Shown here one piece after another: positions 26,352-35,455 of a DNA stretch of 64,000 nt. Made by a program: the position numbers and the translations under genes. The notes below the pieces were generated by a model. That model did not search any database and was not told the origin of the DNA. It saw only the letters and a program-made list of their open reading frames with translations. Position 1 is the first letter of the stretch, and each line of letters begins with the position of its first letter. This DNA is from Marinobacterium jannaschii DSM 6295 (GTDB lineage Bacteria > Pseudomonadota > Gammaproteobacteria > Pseudomonadales > Balneatricaceae), in NCBI RefSeq assembly GCF_000620085.1, contig NZ_JHVJ01000017.1, forward strand, positions 137,008 through 201,007, in the 5' to 3' direction.

Positions 26352-28615
26352 GTGGATTCCTGAATATTGTTGGCCTGCGGACACTGTGCCCGCGGCAGGG
26401 TCATTGAGAATACGGCACCACCCTGCGGATGGTTGCTGGCGCTGAGTGTACCATTCAGGCTGGCAATAATACGGTGCGAGATCGATAACCCCAAACCCAG
26501 CCCCTGGCCGGACTTCTTGGTGGTATAGAACGGCTCGAACACCATATCCAGCTCATCATCGGGAATTCCGGGGCCGTGATCCCGCAGCTGCAGGCAGAGT
26601 TCATCCTCTTGCTGCAGCAGGCTGATATCGATCTGTTTCTGCGGCATGCCCTCCATCGCCTGCAGGGCGTTGCTGATCAGATTCACCACCACCTGCTCCA
26701 GCCGCACCACATCTCCCATCACATAGAACTGCTGCAGCGACTCGGGCCAGTTGATCTGCGCCGCCTGCTTATCGAGGCGACCATACATAATCGACATGGC
26801 GCCGTCGGAGACGGTTTTCAGGCACACCGGTTCCGGCTGGCCGGAGCTCTGGCGCGAAAACTCCTTCAGCGGGTGGATGATCTTAGCCATCCGCTCGGTC
26901 AGCCCGGCAATCTCGGTCAGGTTGCCCTCCACCGTTTCCGACTTACCCATCCCCAGGAAGGCCCGGGCGTTTTCAGCATAAGCGCGAATCGCCGTCAGTG
27001 GCTGGTTCAGCTCATGGTTGATACCGGCTGACATCTGTCCCAGTAATGCCAGCTTGGCAGTCTGAATCAGCTGGTTCTGGGTATCCTTATGCTTGTCCAT
27101 CTCGGCCCGCAGCCGCTCGTTGGTCAGCGTCAGGTCGCCAGTGCGCTCTTCCACCCGCAGCTCCAGTTCCTCGCGGGCACGCTTGAGCTGCTCCTCATAG
27201 CGTTTACGCTCGGTGATATCGTGCACCGTCAGGATAAAGCGTTTTAAGCCGCCCACCTGCATCTGACCGATTACCAGCTCGACCGGGAACAGGAATTTAT
27301 TACAGTGACAGGCCTGCGCTTCCAGCAGCGCCTCCTGCCCCGCCGGCGACTCGATCTGCTCCCAGCAGCGGTGCCGGTCCTGCTCGGCAAACAGCATACT
27401 GAAATACTGGCCGCGCACCTGATCCTGCTGATAACCAAACAGTTTTTCGGCGGTGGTATTGAAGGAATCGATCCGGCCCTGGTCATCCAGCGTGATCAGT
27501 CCCGCCCAGGTGTTGTCGATCACCGCCCTGATCCTCGCCTCGCTCTCCTCCAGCGCGGCGGTGCGCTGCTGCTTAAAGCGGGTGCGTTCGCGCTGGATAC
27601 GCTCGCGGCTGATCAGAAAGGCGGCCAGCACCACCAGCAACAGAAACACCGCAGCCGTCAGTACGGTGGTGTTATACATCTGCCGCTGCACCGGCTTCAG
27701 GCTGGCGAGAATCGATACCGTCAGGCCGGTATCGTCCAGCTCGCGGCTCTGCAGCAGGTACTGGCGGGCATCGATGCCGTCCAGCGCCGAATTCTCAATC
27801 GCCTCCCCCTCCATCAAGGTGATCAGCTCGGCACCGTCATTCAGTTCACGCCGGTGCAGGATATCCAGTGCCACCAGCTCGTGGTTCTGGTAGCGGGCAC
27901 TCTCGACAATACGCTGCATATCCTCTGGCGCCAGCGGATGCAGGGTACGGAACTTCCAGTCGCTGCGGGTGGAGATGAAGATCACGCCGTCTTCGTCGGT
28001 GACCAGGATATCCCGCCCGGCATCACTCCAGTCCGACTCGATCTCATTCAGGTCGATCTTAACCACGATGACGCCGGTGATCTGCTCACGCTGATAGACC
28101 GGGTAGGAGAAGTAGTAGCCGCGCTTGCGTGAGGTGGAGCCAAGGGCGAAGTAACGCCCCGGCCGGCCTTCGATGGCGTCCTTAAAGTAGGGCCTGAAAG
28201 CGAAGTTACGGCCGATAAACGAACGCAGCCGCATCCAGTTGCTGGCGGCGACGGTGTGGCCCTCCGCACTCATCACATACACATCGGACGCCTGAATCGT
28301 GGCCTGAACCTGGGCCAGGTAGACACTGGCACGCCGCCGCACTTCCGGATCGTCCGGCTGCAGCAGCACCTGCTGCAGGGTGGTATGGGTCGCCAGCAGG
28401 CTGGGCAGATCGGCATAGCGCTCCAGCTTTTGCTGCAGATTCAGCAGGTAGCGGTTGAGGTCGGTCTGCGCCCGGTGCTGCAGATCATCCAGCGCATTCT
28501 GGCGTGAGATCTGTGCCGCCTGCCCCACCACCAGGGCAAACAGAATCAGTAAGCAGAGGGTGATCGACCAGCGGTGGCGTTGCCAGTGACTCTGTGCGAA
28601 GTGTTTAGTGTCCAT
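26348..28615 (-). CDS. dctB: C4-dicarboxylate sensor histidine kinase with added PAS domain
   Basis: This 755-residue inner-membrane kinase has membrane helices at about 17-34 and 315-335 enclosing a periplasmic double-Cache-like sensor region with RPYFKDAIEGRPGRYFALGS and RGYYFSYPV, as in DctB. Next come a cytoplasmic PAS domain (about 355-470, IRAVIDNTWAGLITLDDQGRI), a coiled coil, HisKA with His534 (GINHELNQPLTAIRAY) and an ATPase domain ending in the GLGLGLSISHRI block. Classical DctB is about 600-620 residues and lacks the PAS, so this one may integrate a second, cytoplasmic cue. It is co-transcribed with dctD. Confidence 0.92.
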   Translation of the reverse strand: MDTKHFAQSHWQRHRWSITLCLLILFALVVGQAAQISRQNALDDLQHRAQTDLNRYLLNLQQKLERYADLPSLLATHTTLQQVLLQPDDPEVRRRASVYLAQVQATIQASDVYVMSAEGHTVAASNWMRLRSFIGRNFAFRPYFKDAIEGRPGRYFALGSTSRKRGYYFSYPVYQREQITGVIVVKIDLNEIESDWSDAGRDILVTDEDGVIFISTRSDWKFRTLHPLAPEDMQRIVESARYQNHELVALDILHRRELNDGAELITLMEGEAIENSALDGIDARQYLLQSRELDDTGLTVSILASLKPVQRQMYNTTVLTAAVFLLLVVLAAFLISRERIQRERTRFKQQRTAALEESEARIRAVIDNTWAGLITLDDQGRIDSFNTTAEKLFGYQQDQVRGQYFSMLFAEQDRHRCWEQIESPAGQEALLEAQACHCNKFLFPVELVIGQMQVGGLKRFILTVHDITERKRYEEQLKRAREELELRVEERTGDLTLTNERLRAEMDKHKDTQNQLIQTAKLALLGQMSAGINHELNQPLTAIRAYAENARAFLGMGKSETVEGNLTEIAGLTERMAKIIHPLKEFSRQSSGQPEPVCLKTVSDGAMSIMYGRLDKQAAQINWPESLQQFYVMGDVVRLEQVVVNLISNALQAMEGMPQKQIDISLLQQEDELCLQLRDHGPGIPDDELDMVFEPFYTTKKSGQGLGLGLSISHRIIASLNGTLSASNHPQGGAVFSMTLPRAQCPQANNIQEST

Positions 28616-28741
28616 GGCGATTATTATGAATGCAGGTCAGATAACTTGAAATAGCAACTTGAAATAGCTATCCCCGCCCCATAACTTATACAGCTCAAAC
28701 GTCACGGAGTGATCCGTCTAGCCCTTCGAGCAGGAACTGTC

Positions 28742-30178
28742 ATGCTGAAACGCACAAAAATCGTTGCAACCCTGGGCCCTTCCACCGATCAACCCGGCGT
28801 GCTGGAGCAGCTGCTGCGCAGCGGCGTCAACACCGTCCGCCTGAACTTCTCCCACGGCAGCGCCGATGACCACCGCCGCCGCGCCAGCGAAGTCCGCGAA
28901 GCCGCACGCAAACTGGGACTGGCAATCGCCGTGCTGGGCGACCTGCAGGGACCGAAGATCCGTATCGCACGTTTTCACAATGACCGCATCCAGCTGGAGC
29001 CTGGCGATCAGTTCACCCTCGACAGCACCCTGGACAACCTCGCCGGTGACCAGCACCAGGTCGGCCTTGACTATAAAGACCTGCCACGGGACTCCGCCCC
29101 CGGCGACATCCTGCTGCTGGACGATGGCCGGGTCCAGCTGAAAGTCACTGCCGTGGACGGCGACAAGGTCCACACCGAAGTGCTGATCGGCGGTGCCCTG
29201 TCCAACAACAAGGGCATCAACAAACAGGGCGGCGGCCTGTCCGCAGCCGCCCTGACCGACAAGGATAAGCGCGATATTCTGGTGGCAGCCGAGATCGATA
29301 TGGATTACGTCGCCGTCTCCTTCCCGCGCAGCGGTGACGACCTGCGCGAAGCCCGTCAGTTGCTGGAAGCCGCCGGCAGCCGGGCCGAGATCATCGCCAA
29401 GATAGAGCGCGCCGAGACTGTTGCCAGCAACGAAGCGCTGGATGATGTGATCCTCGCCAGTGACGGTGTGATGGTGGCCCGTGGCGATCTGGGAGTTGAG
29501 ATCGGTGATGCCGAGCTAATCGGGGTACAGAAACATATCATCAAGCGTGCCCGTGAGCTGAACCGCGTCATCATCACCGCCACCCAGATGATGGAGACTA
29601 TGATCGAAAACGCGATGCCGACCCGGGCCGAAGTGTTCGACGTCGCCAATGCGATCCTCGACGGCACCGACGCGGTGATGCTGTCGGCCGAAACGGCGGC
29701 CGGTAAGCACCCGGTGGAGGTGGTCGAGGCGATGACCCGGATCTGCCAGGGGGCCGAGAAACACCAGCTTTCCCGCCCCAGCCCGACCGGTATCACCCAG
29801 CGCTGCGAACGTTTCGATGAGACCATCGCCCGCTCCGCCATGTATACCGCCAACCATCTGGTGGGCGTGAAAGCGATTATCTGCCTGACCGAATCCGGCT
29901 CCACCCCGCTGTGGATGTCCCGTATCCGTTCCGGCCTGCCGATTTTCGCCCTCACCCGCAACGACCGCACCCTGCGTCGCCTGGCCCTCTACCGCGGCGT
30001 CGAGCCGATGTTCTTCGACGCCACCGCCGTCGCGGAGAGCAAGCTCAATGAAGAAGTCATCGCCGGACTGAAAGCCAAAGGCCAGCTGCAGAGCGGTGAT
30101 CTGGTGATCCTCACCCGCGGCGCCAGCCTCGGCACCATGGGCGGTACCAACTCCATGCAGGTGATCCAGGTCAGCTGA
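28742..30178 (+). CDS. pyk: Pyruvate kinase
   Basis: This 478-residue cytosolic enzyme transfers phosphate from phosphoenolpyruvate to ADP. Visible are [12 protein letters not shown] at the start, VRLNFSHGS with the substrate arginine near 34, the Lys/Glu active-site block IIAKIERAE near 220, [10 protein letters not shown] near 243 and the C-terminal effector domain. The length fits bacterial PykA (480). AGGAAC precedes the ATG at 28742. In-frame upstream codons give a poorer N-terminus. It stands next to dctB on the opposite strand, with a probable terminator after it. Confidence 0.96.
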   Translation: MLKRTKIVATLGPSTDQPGVLEQLLRSGVNTVRLNFSHGSADDHRRRASEVREAARKLGLAIAVLGDLQGPKIRIARFHNDRIQLEPGDQFTLDSTLDNLAGDQHQVGLDYKDLPRDSAPGDILLLDDGRVQLKVTAVDGDKVHTEVLIGGALSNNKGINKQGGGLSAAALTDKDKRDILVAAEIDMDYVAVSFPRSGDDLREARQLLEAAGSRAEIIAKIERAETVASNEALDDVILASDGVMVARGDLGVEIGDAELIGVQKHIIKRARELNRVIITATQMMETMIENAMPTRAEVFDVANAILDGTDAVMLSAETAAGKHPVEVVEAMTRICQGAEKHQLSRPSPTGITQRCERFDETIARSAMYTANHLVGVKAIICLTESGSTPLWMSRIRSGLPIFALTRNDRTLRRLALYRGVEPMFFDATAVAESKLNEEVIAGLKAKGQLQSGDLVILTRGASLGTMGGTNSMQVIQVS

Positions 30179-30197
30179 TCAGCCTGTTCGACTAAGC

Positions 30198-30220
30198 CCC
30201 GCGCCCTGACGGGTCGCGGG
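30198..30220 (+). terminator. Probable terminator after pyk
   Basis: A stem CCCGCG-CCC / GGG-T-CGCGGG with one bulge is followed by a short, broken T-run (ACGTTTCGTTTT). Confidence 0.55.
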
Positions 30221-30341
30221 ACGTTTCGTTTTATCAGTCCCTCAGACATAATTTCCGGTCGCAATCCGGCATTCATCTGGCGCCCGCAGCAGCCATACTT
30301 AAGTATTCGTCTGTGCGCCCGCCGCCCAGTGAGACTCCAGC

Positions 30342-32627
30342 ATGCAGTTAGAACAACAGATCGCCAACGAACTCCAGGTTCGCCCGCAACAGGTCAGCGC
30401 TACGATTCAGTTACTCGATGAAGGAGCCACCGTGCCCTTTATCGCCCGCTACCGCAAAGAGGTCACCGGGGCCCTGGATGACACCCAGCTGCGTCAGCTG
30501 GAACAGCGCCTGAGCTATCTGCGTGAGCTGAATGATCGTCGTAAGACGGTGCTGGACAGTATCCGCCAGCAGGGCAGACTCAGCCCCGAACTGGAACTAC
30601 AGATCCAGCAGGCCGACAGCAAGGGCCGGCTGGAAGATCTCTATCTGCCCTACCGGCCCAAGCGCCGCACCAAGGCACAGCAAGCCCGCGAGGCCGGACT
30701 GGAGCCGCTGGCCGATCAGCTGCTGCAAAGCCCGCAGCTCGATCCGGCCCCAACGGCCCGCCAGTACCTCAACCCGGAAGCCGCCATCGATTCGGCCGAG
30801 AAGGCGCTGGACGGCGCCCGCCAGATCCTGCTGGAACGTTTCTCAGAACAGGCCGAACTGCTGACACAGCTGCGCGAGTGGCTGTGGCGCAACGGCCAGC
30901 TGAGCGTCAGGGTGGTGCGCGGCAAATCCGAAGAGGGCAGTAAGTTCCGCGATTACTTCGATTACAACGAACAGATTCAGAAGATGCCCTCGCACCGCGC
31001 CCTGGCCGTACTGCGCGGCCAGCGGGAGGGCATTCTCAAATTCAGCCTGCTGCCACCGGAAGAACACAACCTCTACCCGGTCGAACAGATCAGGCGCAGC
31101 TTCGGCCTGCGCGATAACGGGCGTCCGGCCGATGCCTGGCTGGCCGAGTCTGCCGCCCAGTGCTGGAAACAGAAGCTGCATGGCAGCCTGGAGAACGACC
31201 TGATTAAGCGCCTGCGCGAACAGGCCGAGACCGAGGCGATCCGGGTATTCGGCCGCAACCTGAAAGACCTGATGCTGGCGGCTCCGGCCGGTAACCGCGC
31301 CACGATGGGGCTGGACCCGGGCCTGCGTACCGGCGTTAAGGTCGCGGTGGTGGATGCCACCGGCAAGATGCTGGAACACGCCACCATCTACCCGCATGCG
31401 CCAAAGAAACAGTGGGACCAGAGCCTGGCCACCCTGGGTAAGCTGGCGCGCAAGCACAACGTTGAACTGCTCAGCATCGGCAACGGCACCGCCTCCCGCG
31501 AGACCGAGCAACTGGCTCAGGAACTGACCCGGCAGCTGCCGGAACTGGCCATGACCGCCGTGATGGTAAGCGAATCCGGTGCCTCGGTTTACTCCGCCTC
31601 CGAACTGGCCGCCAAGGAGTTCCCCGAGCTGGATGTCTCGATTCGCGGCGCGGTCTCTATTGCCCGCCGCCTGCAGGACCCGCTGGCAGAGCTGGTCAAG
31701 ATCGAGGCCCGGGCGATCGGGGTCGGCCAGTACCAGCACGATGTCGACCAGAGTGCCCTCAGCGACTCGCTGGATAATGTGGTGGAGGATTGCGTCAACC
31801 ATGTCGGCGTTGACGTCAATATGGCCTCGGTGGAACTTCTCACTCAGGTCGCCGGTCTCAACCGCACCACGGCACAGAATATCGTCGCCTACCGCGATGA
31901 CAACGGCCGCTTCGAGCAGCGTAAACAGCTGCTGAAAGTGCCCCGCCTTGGCCCCAAGGCGTTTGAGCAGTGCGCCGGTTTCCTGCGTATCCGGGGCGGC
32001 AACAACAGCCTCGACAACTCCGCAGTGCATCCGGAAGCCTACCCGTTGGTGGAGCAGATGGCGGCCTACTGCCAGTGCCCTGTGGAGCAGCTGGTCGGTA
32101 ACAGCCAGCAGCTGGAGAAATTACGCAGCGGCCGCTTCAGCAGCGATCAGTTTGGCAGCTACACCATCGCCGATACCCTGAGCGAGCTGGATAAGCCGGG
32201 CCGCGATCCGCGAGGCGAGTTCAAGACCGCCCGCTTCAGCGACGGCATCGAGAAGCCGGAGGACCTGGAAGTAAATATGCAGCTGGAAGGGGTGGTCACC
32301 AATGTCACCAACTTCGGCGCCTTTGTCGATATCGGGGTACACCAGGACGGCCTGGTGCATATCTCCCACCTGGCCAACCGCTTTATCAAAGATCCCCATG
32401 AAGTGGTCAAAGCCGGGGATATTGTCCAGGTACGGGTACTGGAGGTTGACCTTAAACGCCGCCGTATCGCCCTGAGCATGAAGGCCGCACACGGCGCCAC
32501 TGAGGCCCCGCCGCCAGCGGCCAAGCCCCGCGGCCAGCAGCCGGAAAAACGCCGCGCCAAGCCGGCACCTGCAACCAAGACCGGGACCCTGGGCGACATA
32601 CTGGCTGCCGCAGGATTGAAACGTTAA
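30342..32627 (+). CDS. tex: Tex/YhgF nucleic-acid-binding transcription accessory protein
   Basis: The 761 residues match Tex. They comprise an N-terminal helical domain with TVPFIARYRKEVTGALDD near 30, a YqgF-like RNase H fold (LGLDPGLRTG-type block near 324), helix-hairpin-helix elements near 500-560 and a C-terminal S1 RNA-binding domain (about 640-720, GVVTNVTNFGAFVDIGVHQDGLVHIS). The last 40 residues are Pro/Lys/Arg-rich. Tex associates with RNA polymerase and RNA; its precise role is still debated. It probably has its own promoter in the 163-base gap after pyk. Confidence 0.96.
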   Translation: MQLEQQIANELQVRPQQVSATIQLLDEGATVPFIARYRKEVTGALDDTQLRQLEQRLSYLRELNDRRKTVLDSIRQQGRLSPELELQIQQADSKGRLEDLYLPYRPKRRTKAQQAREAGLEPLADQLLQSPQLDPAPTARQYLNPEAAIDSAEKALDGARQILLERFSEQAELLTQLREWLWRNGQLSVRVVRGKSEEGSKFRDYFDYNEQIQKMPSHRALAVLRGQREGILKFSLLPPEEHNLYPVEQIRRSFGLRDNGRPADAWLAESAAQCWKQKLHGSLENDLIKRLREQAETEAIRVFGRNLKDLMLAAPAGNRATMGLDPGLRTGVKVAVVDATGKMLEHATIYPHAPKKQWDQSLATLGKLARKHNVELLSIGNGTASRETEQLAQELTRQLPELAMTAVMVSESGASVYSASELAAKEFPELDVSIRGAVSIARRLQDPLAELVKIEARAIGVGQYQHDVDQSALSDSLDNVVEDCVNHVGVDVNMASVELLTQVAGLNRTTAQNIVAYRDDNGRFEQRKQLLKVPRLGPKAFEQCAGFLRIRGGNNSLDNSAVHPEAYPLVEQMAAYCQCPVEQLVGNSQQLEKLRSGRFSSDQFGSYTIADTLSELDKPGRDPRGEFKTARFSDGIEKPEDLEVNMQLEGVVTNVTNFGAFVDIGVHQDGLVHISHLANRFIKDPHEVVKAGDIVQVRVLEVDLKRRRIALSMKAAHGATEAPPPAAKPRGQQPEKRRAKPAPATKTGTLGDILAAAGLKR

Positions 32628-32644
32628 ACACAACTGTCCGTTAC

Positions 32645-32677
32645 GGAGCGGTTTTTTTCCAAACGCTCCACTATAAT
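32645..32677 (+). promoter_or_regulatory. gshA promoter with an overlapping inverted repeat
   Basis: A perfect TATAAT lies at 32672-32677, 35 bases ahead of the gshA start. Where the -35 should be there is an inverted repeat GGAGCG...CGCTCC (32645-32669) around a T-run. It could end tex transcription on one side and act as an operator on the other. Confidence 0.5.
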
Positions 32678-32712
32678 GGGCGAATTTTGCACTCGAACGA
32701 AAGGACGATAAC

Positions 32713-34278
32713 TTGTCTGCAGCACTCGAACAGAAGCTGGAATGGCTGACTGCGCAGGGCCTGGCCCCGCTACTCAAAGGCATCCTCCACGGTATCGAAA
32801 AAGAGGGCCTGAGGGTCGATGCTGAGGGCGAGCTGGCGATGACCGATCATCCCCGCGCGCTGGGTTCGGCACTGTCACACGGCCATATCACCACCGACTA
32901 CTCTGAAGCCCTGATGGAGTTTATCACTCCGGTCTTCAAGGAATCCGGTGAGGCTCTGCAGTTCCTGACTGAGCTGCATCAGTTCAGCTTTCAGAAGCTG
33001 GAGGATGAACTGATCTGGTGCGCCAGCATGCCCGGCCATATGCCGGATGAGAAGCAGATCCCGATCGCCCGCTACGGCAGTTCCAATGTCGGCACCATGA
33101 AGCATGTCTATCGTGTCGGGCTGGAACACCGTTACGGCAAGATGATGCAGACCATCGCCGGGATTCACTATAACTTCTCGCTGCCGGAAGCGCTGTGGCC
33201 GCATTATCAGCGCTACTGTGGCGATACAGGCAGCCTGCAGGAGTTCCGCTCGGCCGCCTATTTCTCGCTGATCCGCAACTTCCGCCGTTACTCCTGGCTG
33301 CTGCTCTATCTGTTTGGCGCATCACCCGCGCTGTGCAAGTCCTTCCTGGCGGGTAAGCCCCACCAGCTGGAGGAACTGGATCAGGATACCCTGTATCTGC
33401 CCTACGCCACCTCACTGCGCATGAGTGACCTGGGCTACTCCAATAAGGCACAGGCCTCACTGAATATCTGCTTCAACCGTCTCGACAGCTATGTCGACTC
33501 GTTGCAGAAGGCGATCGCCACCCCATACCCGGCGTATGAGGCGATGGGAGTGAAAGTCGATGGCCAATACCGCCAGCTCAACAGCAATGTGCTGCAGATC
33601 GAAAACGAGTACTACAGCGATATCCGTCCGAAACGGGTGACTGAATCCGGTGAGAAGCCGATCCATGCGCTGAAGACCCGGGGCGTGGAGTATATCGAAG
33701 TCCGCAATACGGATATCAACCCGTTCCTGCCACTGGGTATCGACCAGCTCCAGGCTGACTTCCTCGACCTGATCCTGATCACCTGCCTGCTGGAAAATGA
33801 CGGTGAGATCAGTGATGTCGAATGCCAGATGATCCAGCAGAACAATAATCTGGTGGTCACCCGCGGGCGCGAGCCGGGCCTGAAACTGCAGCAGCAGGGT
33901 GGCGAAATCGAGCTGCCCCAGCTGGGCTCCCGTCTGTTACAGCAGATCAGCCAGGTGGCGCAGATGATGGACCGTATCGACAACAGCAGCCGCTATGCCG
34001 ATGCCGTCACCGCCCAGCAGGCAAAGCTGGATGACAGCAGCCTGACGCCGTCCGCCCAGGTGCTGGCTACGCTGCAACAGCAGCAGATCAGCTACAACCA
34101 GTTTGTGATGGCCCAGAACAAGGCACATCGCCAGCAGCTGCTGGACCATCCTATATCAGCCGAGCAGCAGCAATACCTGCAGCAGACAGCAGACCGTTCA
34201 CTGCAGGATCAGGCAGAGATCGAAGCCGCCGACCGGATCAGCTTTGAGCAGTACCTGGCGGAATACCACGCCAGCTGA
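32713..34278 (+). CDS. gshA: Glutamate-cysteine ligase
   Basis: This 521-residue enzyme joins glutamate and cysteine in an ATP-dependent reaction, the first step of glutathione synthesis. It matches the proteobacterial GshA family, with GIEKEGLRVDAEG near 25, ITTDYSEALMEFITPV near 56 and GIHYNFSLPEALW near 150. The start is a TTG at 32713 preceded by AAGGA; the length agrees with E. coli (518). It has its own promoter and terminator. Confidence 0.96.
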   Translation: MSAALEQKLEWLTAQGLAPLLKGILHGIEKEGLRVDAEGELAMTDHPRALGSALSHGHITTDYSEALMEFITPVFKESGEALQFLTELHQFSFQKLEDELIWCASMPGHMPDEKQIPIARYGSSNVGTMKHVYRVGLEHRYGKMMQTIAGIHYNFSLPEALWPHYQRYCGDTGSLQEFRSAAYFSLIRNFRRYSWLLLYLFGASPALCKSFLAGKPHQLEELDQDTLYLPYATSLRMSDLGYSNKAQASLNICFNRLDSYVDSLQKAIATPYPAYEAMGVKVDGQYRQLNSNVLQIENEYYSDIRPKRVTESGEKPIHALKTRGVEYIEVRNTDINPFLPLGIDQLQADFLDLILITCLLENDGEISDVECQMIQQNNNLVVTRGREPGLKLQQQGGEIELPQLGSRLLQQISQVAQMMDRIDNSSRYADAVTAQQAKLDDSSLTPSAQVLATLQQQQISYNQFVMAQNKAHRQQLLDHPISAEQQQYLQQTADRSLQDQAEIEAADRISFEQYLAEYHAS

Positions 34279-34293
34279 GCCTCCGCCCGCCAC

Positions 34294-34322
34294 AAAAAAA
34301 GGCCGCATTCGCGGCCTTTTTT
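34294..34322. terminator. Terminator between gshA and the FliL-like gene
   Basis: AAAAAAAGGCCGC / GCGGCCTTTTTT with an ATTC loop sits between convergent genes and has A- and T-runs on both sides. Confidence 0.92.
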
Positions 34323-34337
34323 ATGCTGTCCGATCCC

Positions 34338-34736
34338 TTACTGGGTCACAAAACTGGTAAAGAACAGGTCGCTGACAAAGGCTTCCCCCTCTTCCATCAC
34401 CAATACATCCTGGACAATTTTCAGCGCTTTCTGCGCCAGCGTCTGCTGTGCCTTCACCGTCTTCAGTGACTCTTCCGTCTGGTCGCTGAGCAGAAAAACA
34501 ATATCATTACGGATCTGTGCCATATGGTAGTTAACAGCGTGATGCGCCGCTGGGGTGCTGACCTGAATAGTGACTTCACACTTTACAAACCGTGATTTAC
34601 CGGGGCCACCAAAGTTCGCCACAAAGGGCTTCAGCTCAATATAGTTTACATAGTCATCCGGAACAGATGCTTCTTCAGCCCATGCAGGCTGCAGCATCAG
34701 CGCAAAGATTAACAGGGCAATCAGTCGTTTCAGCAT
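34338..34736 (-). CDS. FliL-like periplasmic protein
   Basis: The 132 residues start with a cleavable signal peptide (MLKRLIALLIFALMLQPAWA), followed by a FliL-type domain (YIELKPFVANFGGPGKSRFVKCEVTIQV, then a helix with RNDIVFLLSDQTEESL). True FliL keeps an N-terminal membrane anchor and sits at the flagellar stator. This one looks exported and lies far from flagellar genes, next to gshA. Similar solitary FliL-like genes occur in pseudomonads. Its function is not established, and a link to motility is only suggestive. Confidence 0.8.
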   Translation of the reverse strand: MLKRLIALLIFALMLQPAWAEEASVPDDYVNYIELKPFVANFGGPGKSRFVKCEVTIQVSTPAAHHAVNYHMAQIRNDIVFLLSDQTEESLKTVKAQQTLAQKALKIVQDVLVMEEGEAFVSDLFFTSFVTQ

Positions 34737-34792
34737 AGGGTCCCTCGGCCTTCCTGTGCAGTGGTTAGATCGGTCTGTAAAGCAGGGTTAAC

Positions 34793-34830
34793 AACTGTTA
34801 TAGCTCAGGAAACAGTTTTGAGCCTGTTTC
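34793..34830. repeat. Nested inverted repeats upstream of rsd
   Basis: Two overlapping palindromes share the half-site AACAG: AACTGTT / AACAGTT (34793-34817) and GAAACAG / CTGTTTC (34809-34830). They lie in the 208-base gap between the divergent FliL-like gene and rsd, so they could be operators for either. Confidence 0.45.
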
Positions 34831-34944
34831 GCCAAGTATACCCTGCCAGCGCGAGGCTCAACAGTCTTACGCCTGTTGCGCCTGAGTTGGCGTTACGCAT
34901 ATTATGTCAGCAGTGCCGATAACAAATCTGAAAGGAGGCGCACC

Positions 34945-35421
34945 ATGCTGGAAAAATGCCGTAACGCTAAAGAGCGCTGGGGTGGTGTCAGCGACATCAT
35001 TGACCACTGGCTGGAAGAGCGACAGGAACTTATCAGCCTGTTTGTACATCTGCCGGAAACCGAAGTCGGTAACGGGCTGGCCGAACGGGTTCAGCATTTT
35101 TGCCAGATTCTGGTGGATTACCTCTCCTCGGGCCATTTCGAGGTGTACGAACAGTTGTTGCGCGAAGGCAGCGACTTTAATGACGGCAGCCTGGAAAAGG
35201 CTCAGCACCTGTTCCCGAAAATTCAGGTCAGCACCGATGCGGCACTGGATTTTAATGACCGCTACTCGCTGTTTGAGGAAACCACCCTGCAGCAGGTACG
35301 CGAATTCGCTGATACCCTTTCCGCGCTGGGTGAAAGCCTGGAAGAACGCTTTGAACTGGAAGACCAGATGATTGAGGTCCTGCACCACTCTCATCGCAAT
35401 CTGGTGCTGGAAAAGCAATAA
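34945..35421 (+). CDS. rsd: Rsd/AlgQ-type anti-sigma-70 regulator
   Basis: This 158-residue all-helical protein matches Rsd/AlgQ, with DHWLEERQELISLF near 18-31, FCQILVDYLSSGHFEVYEQLL near 54-74 and LEERFELEDQMIEVL near 132-146. Rsd binds region 4 of the housekeeping sigma factor as cells stop growing, favouring alternative sigma factors. The ATG at 34945 is chosen because of the AAAGGAGG ahead of it; an ATG 23 codons upstream has no such site. The lipoprotein gene follows 34 bases later. Confidence 0.93.
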   Translation: MLEKCRNAKERWGGVSDIIDHWLEERQELISLFVHLPETEVGNGLAERVQHFCQILVDYLSSGHFEVYEQLLREGSDFNDGSLEKAQHLFPKIQVSTDAALDFNDRYSLFEETTLQQVREFADTLSALGESLEERFELEDQMIEVLHHSHRNLVLEKQ

Positions 35422-35455
35422 CAGGACAGTCTGCATGACAAGGCACTACAGGCAC

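Noticed and set aside
25083..26363. A 426-codon open frame antisense to dctD
   Set aside because: It is a composition-driven shadow: His/Gln/Leu-rich and without motifs, lying opposite a complete regulator gene.
34915..34922. Sigma-28 promoter directly before rsd (GCCGATAA)
   Set aside because: The -35 region matches at only three of eight positions, and the start would fall on the ribosome site.
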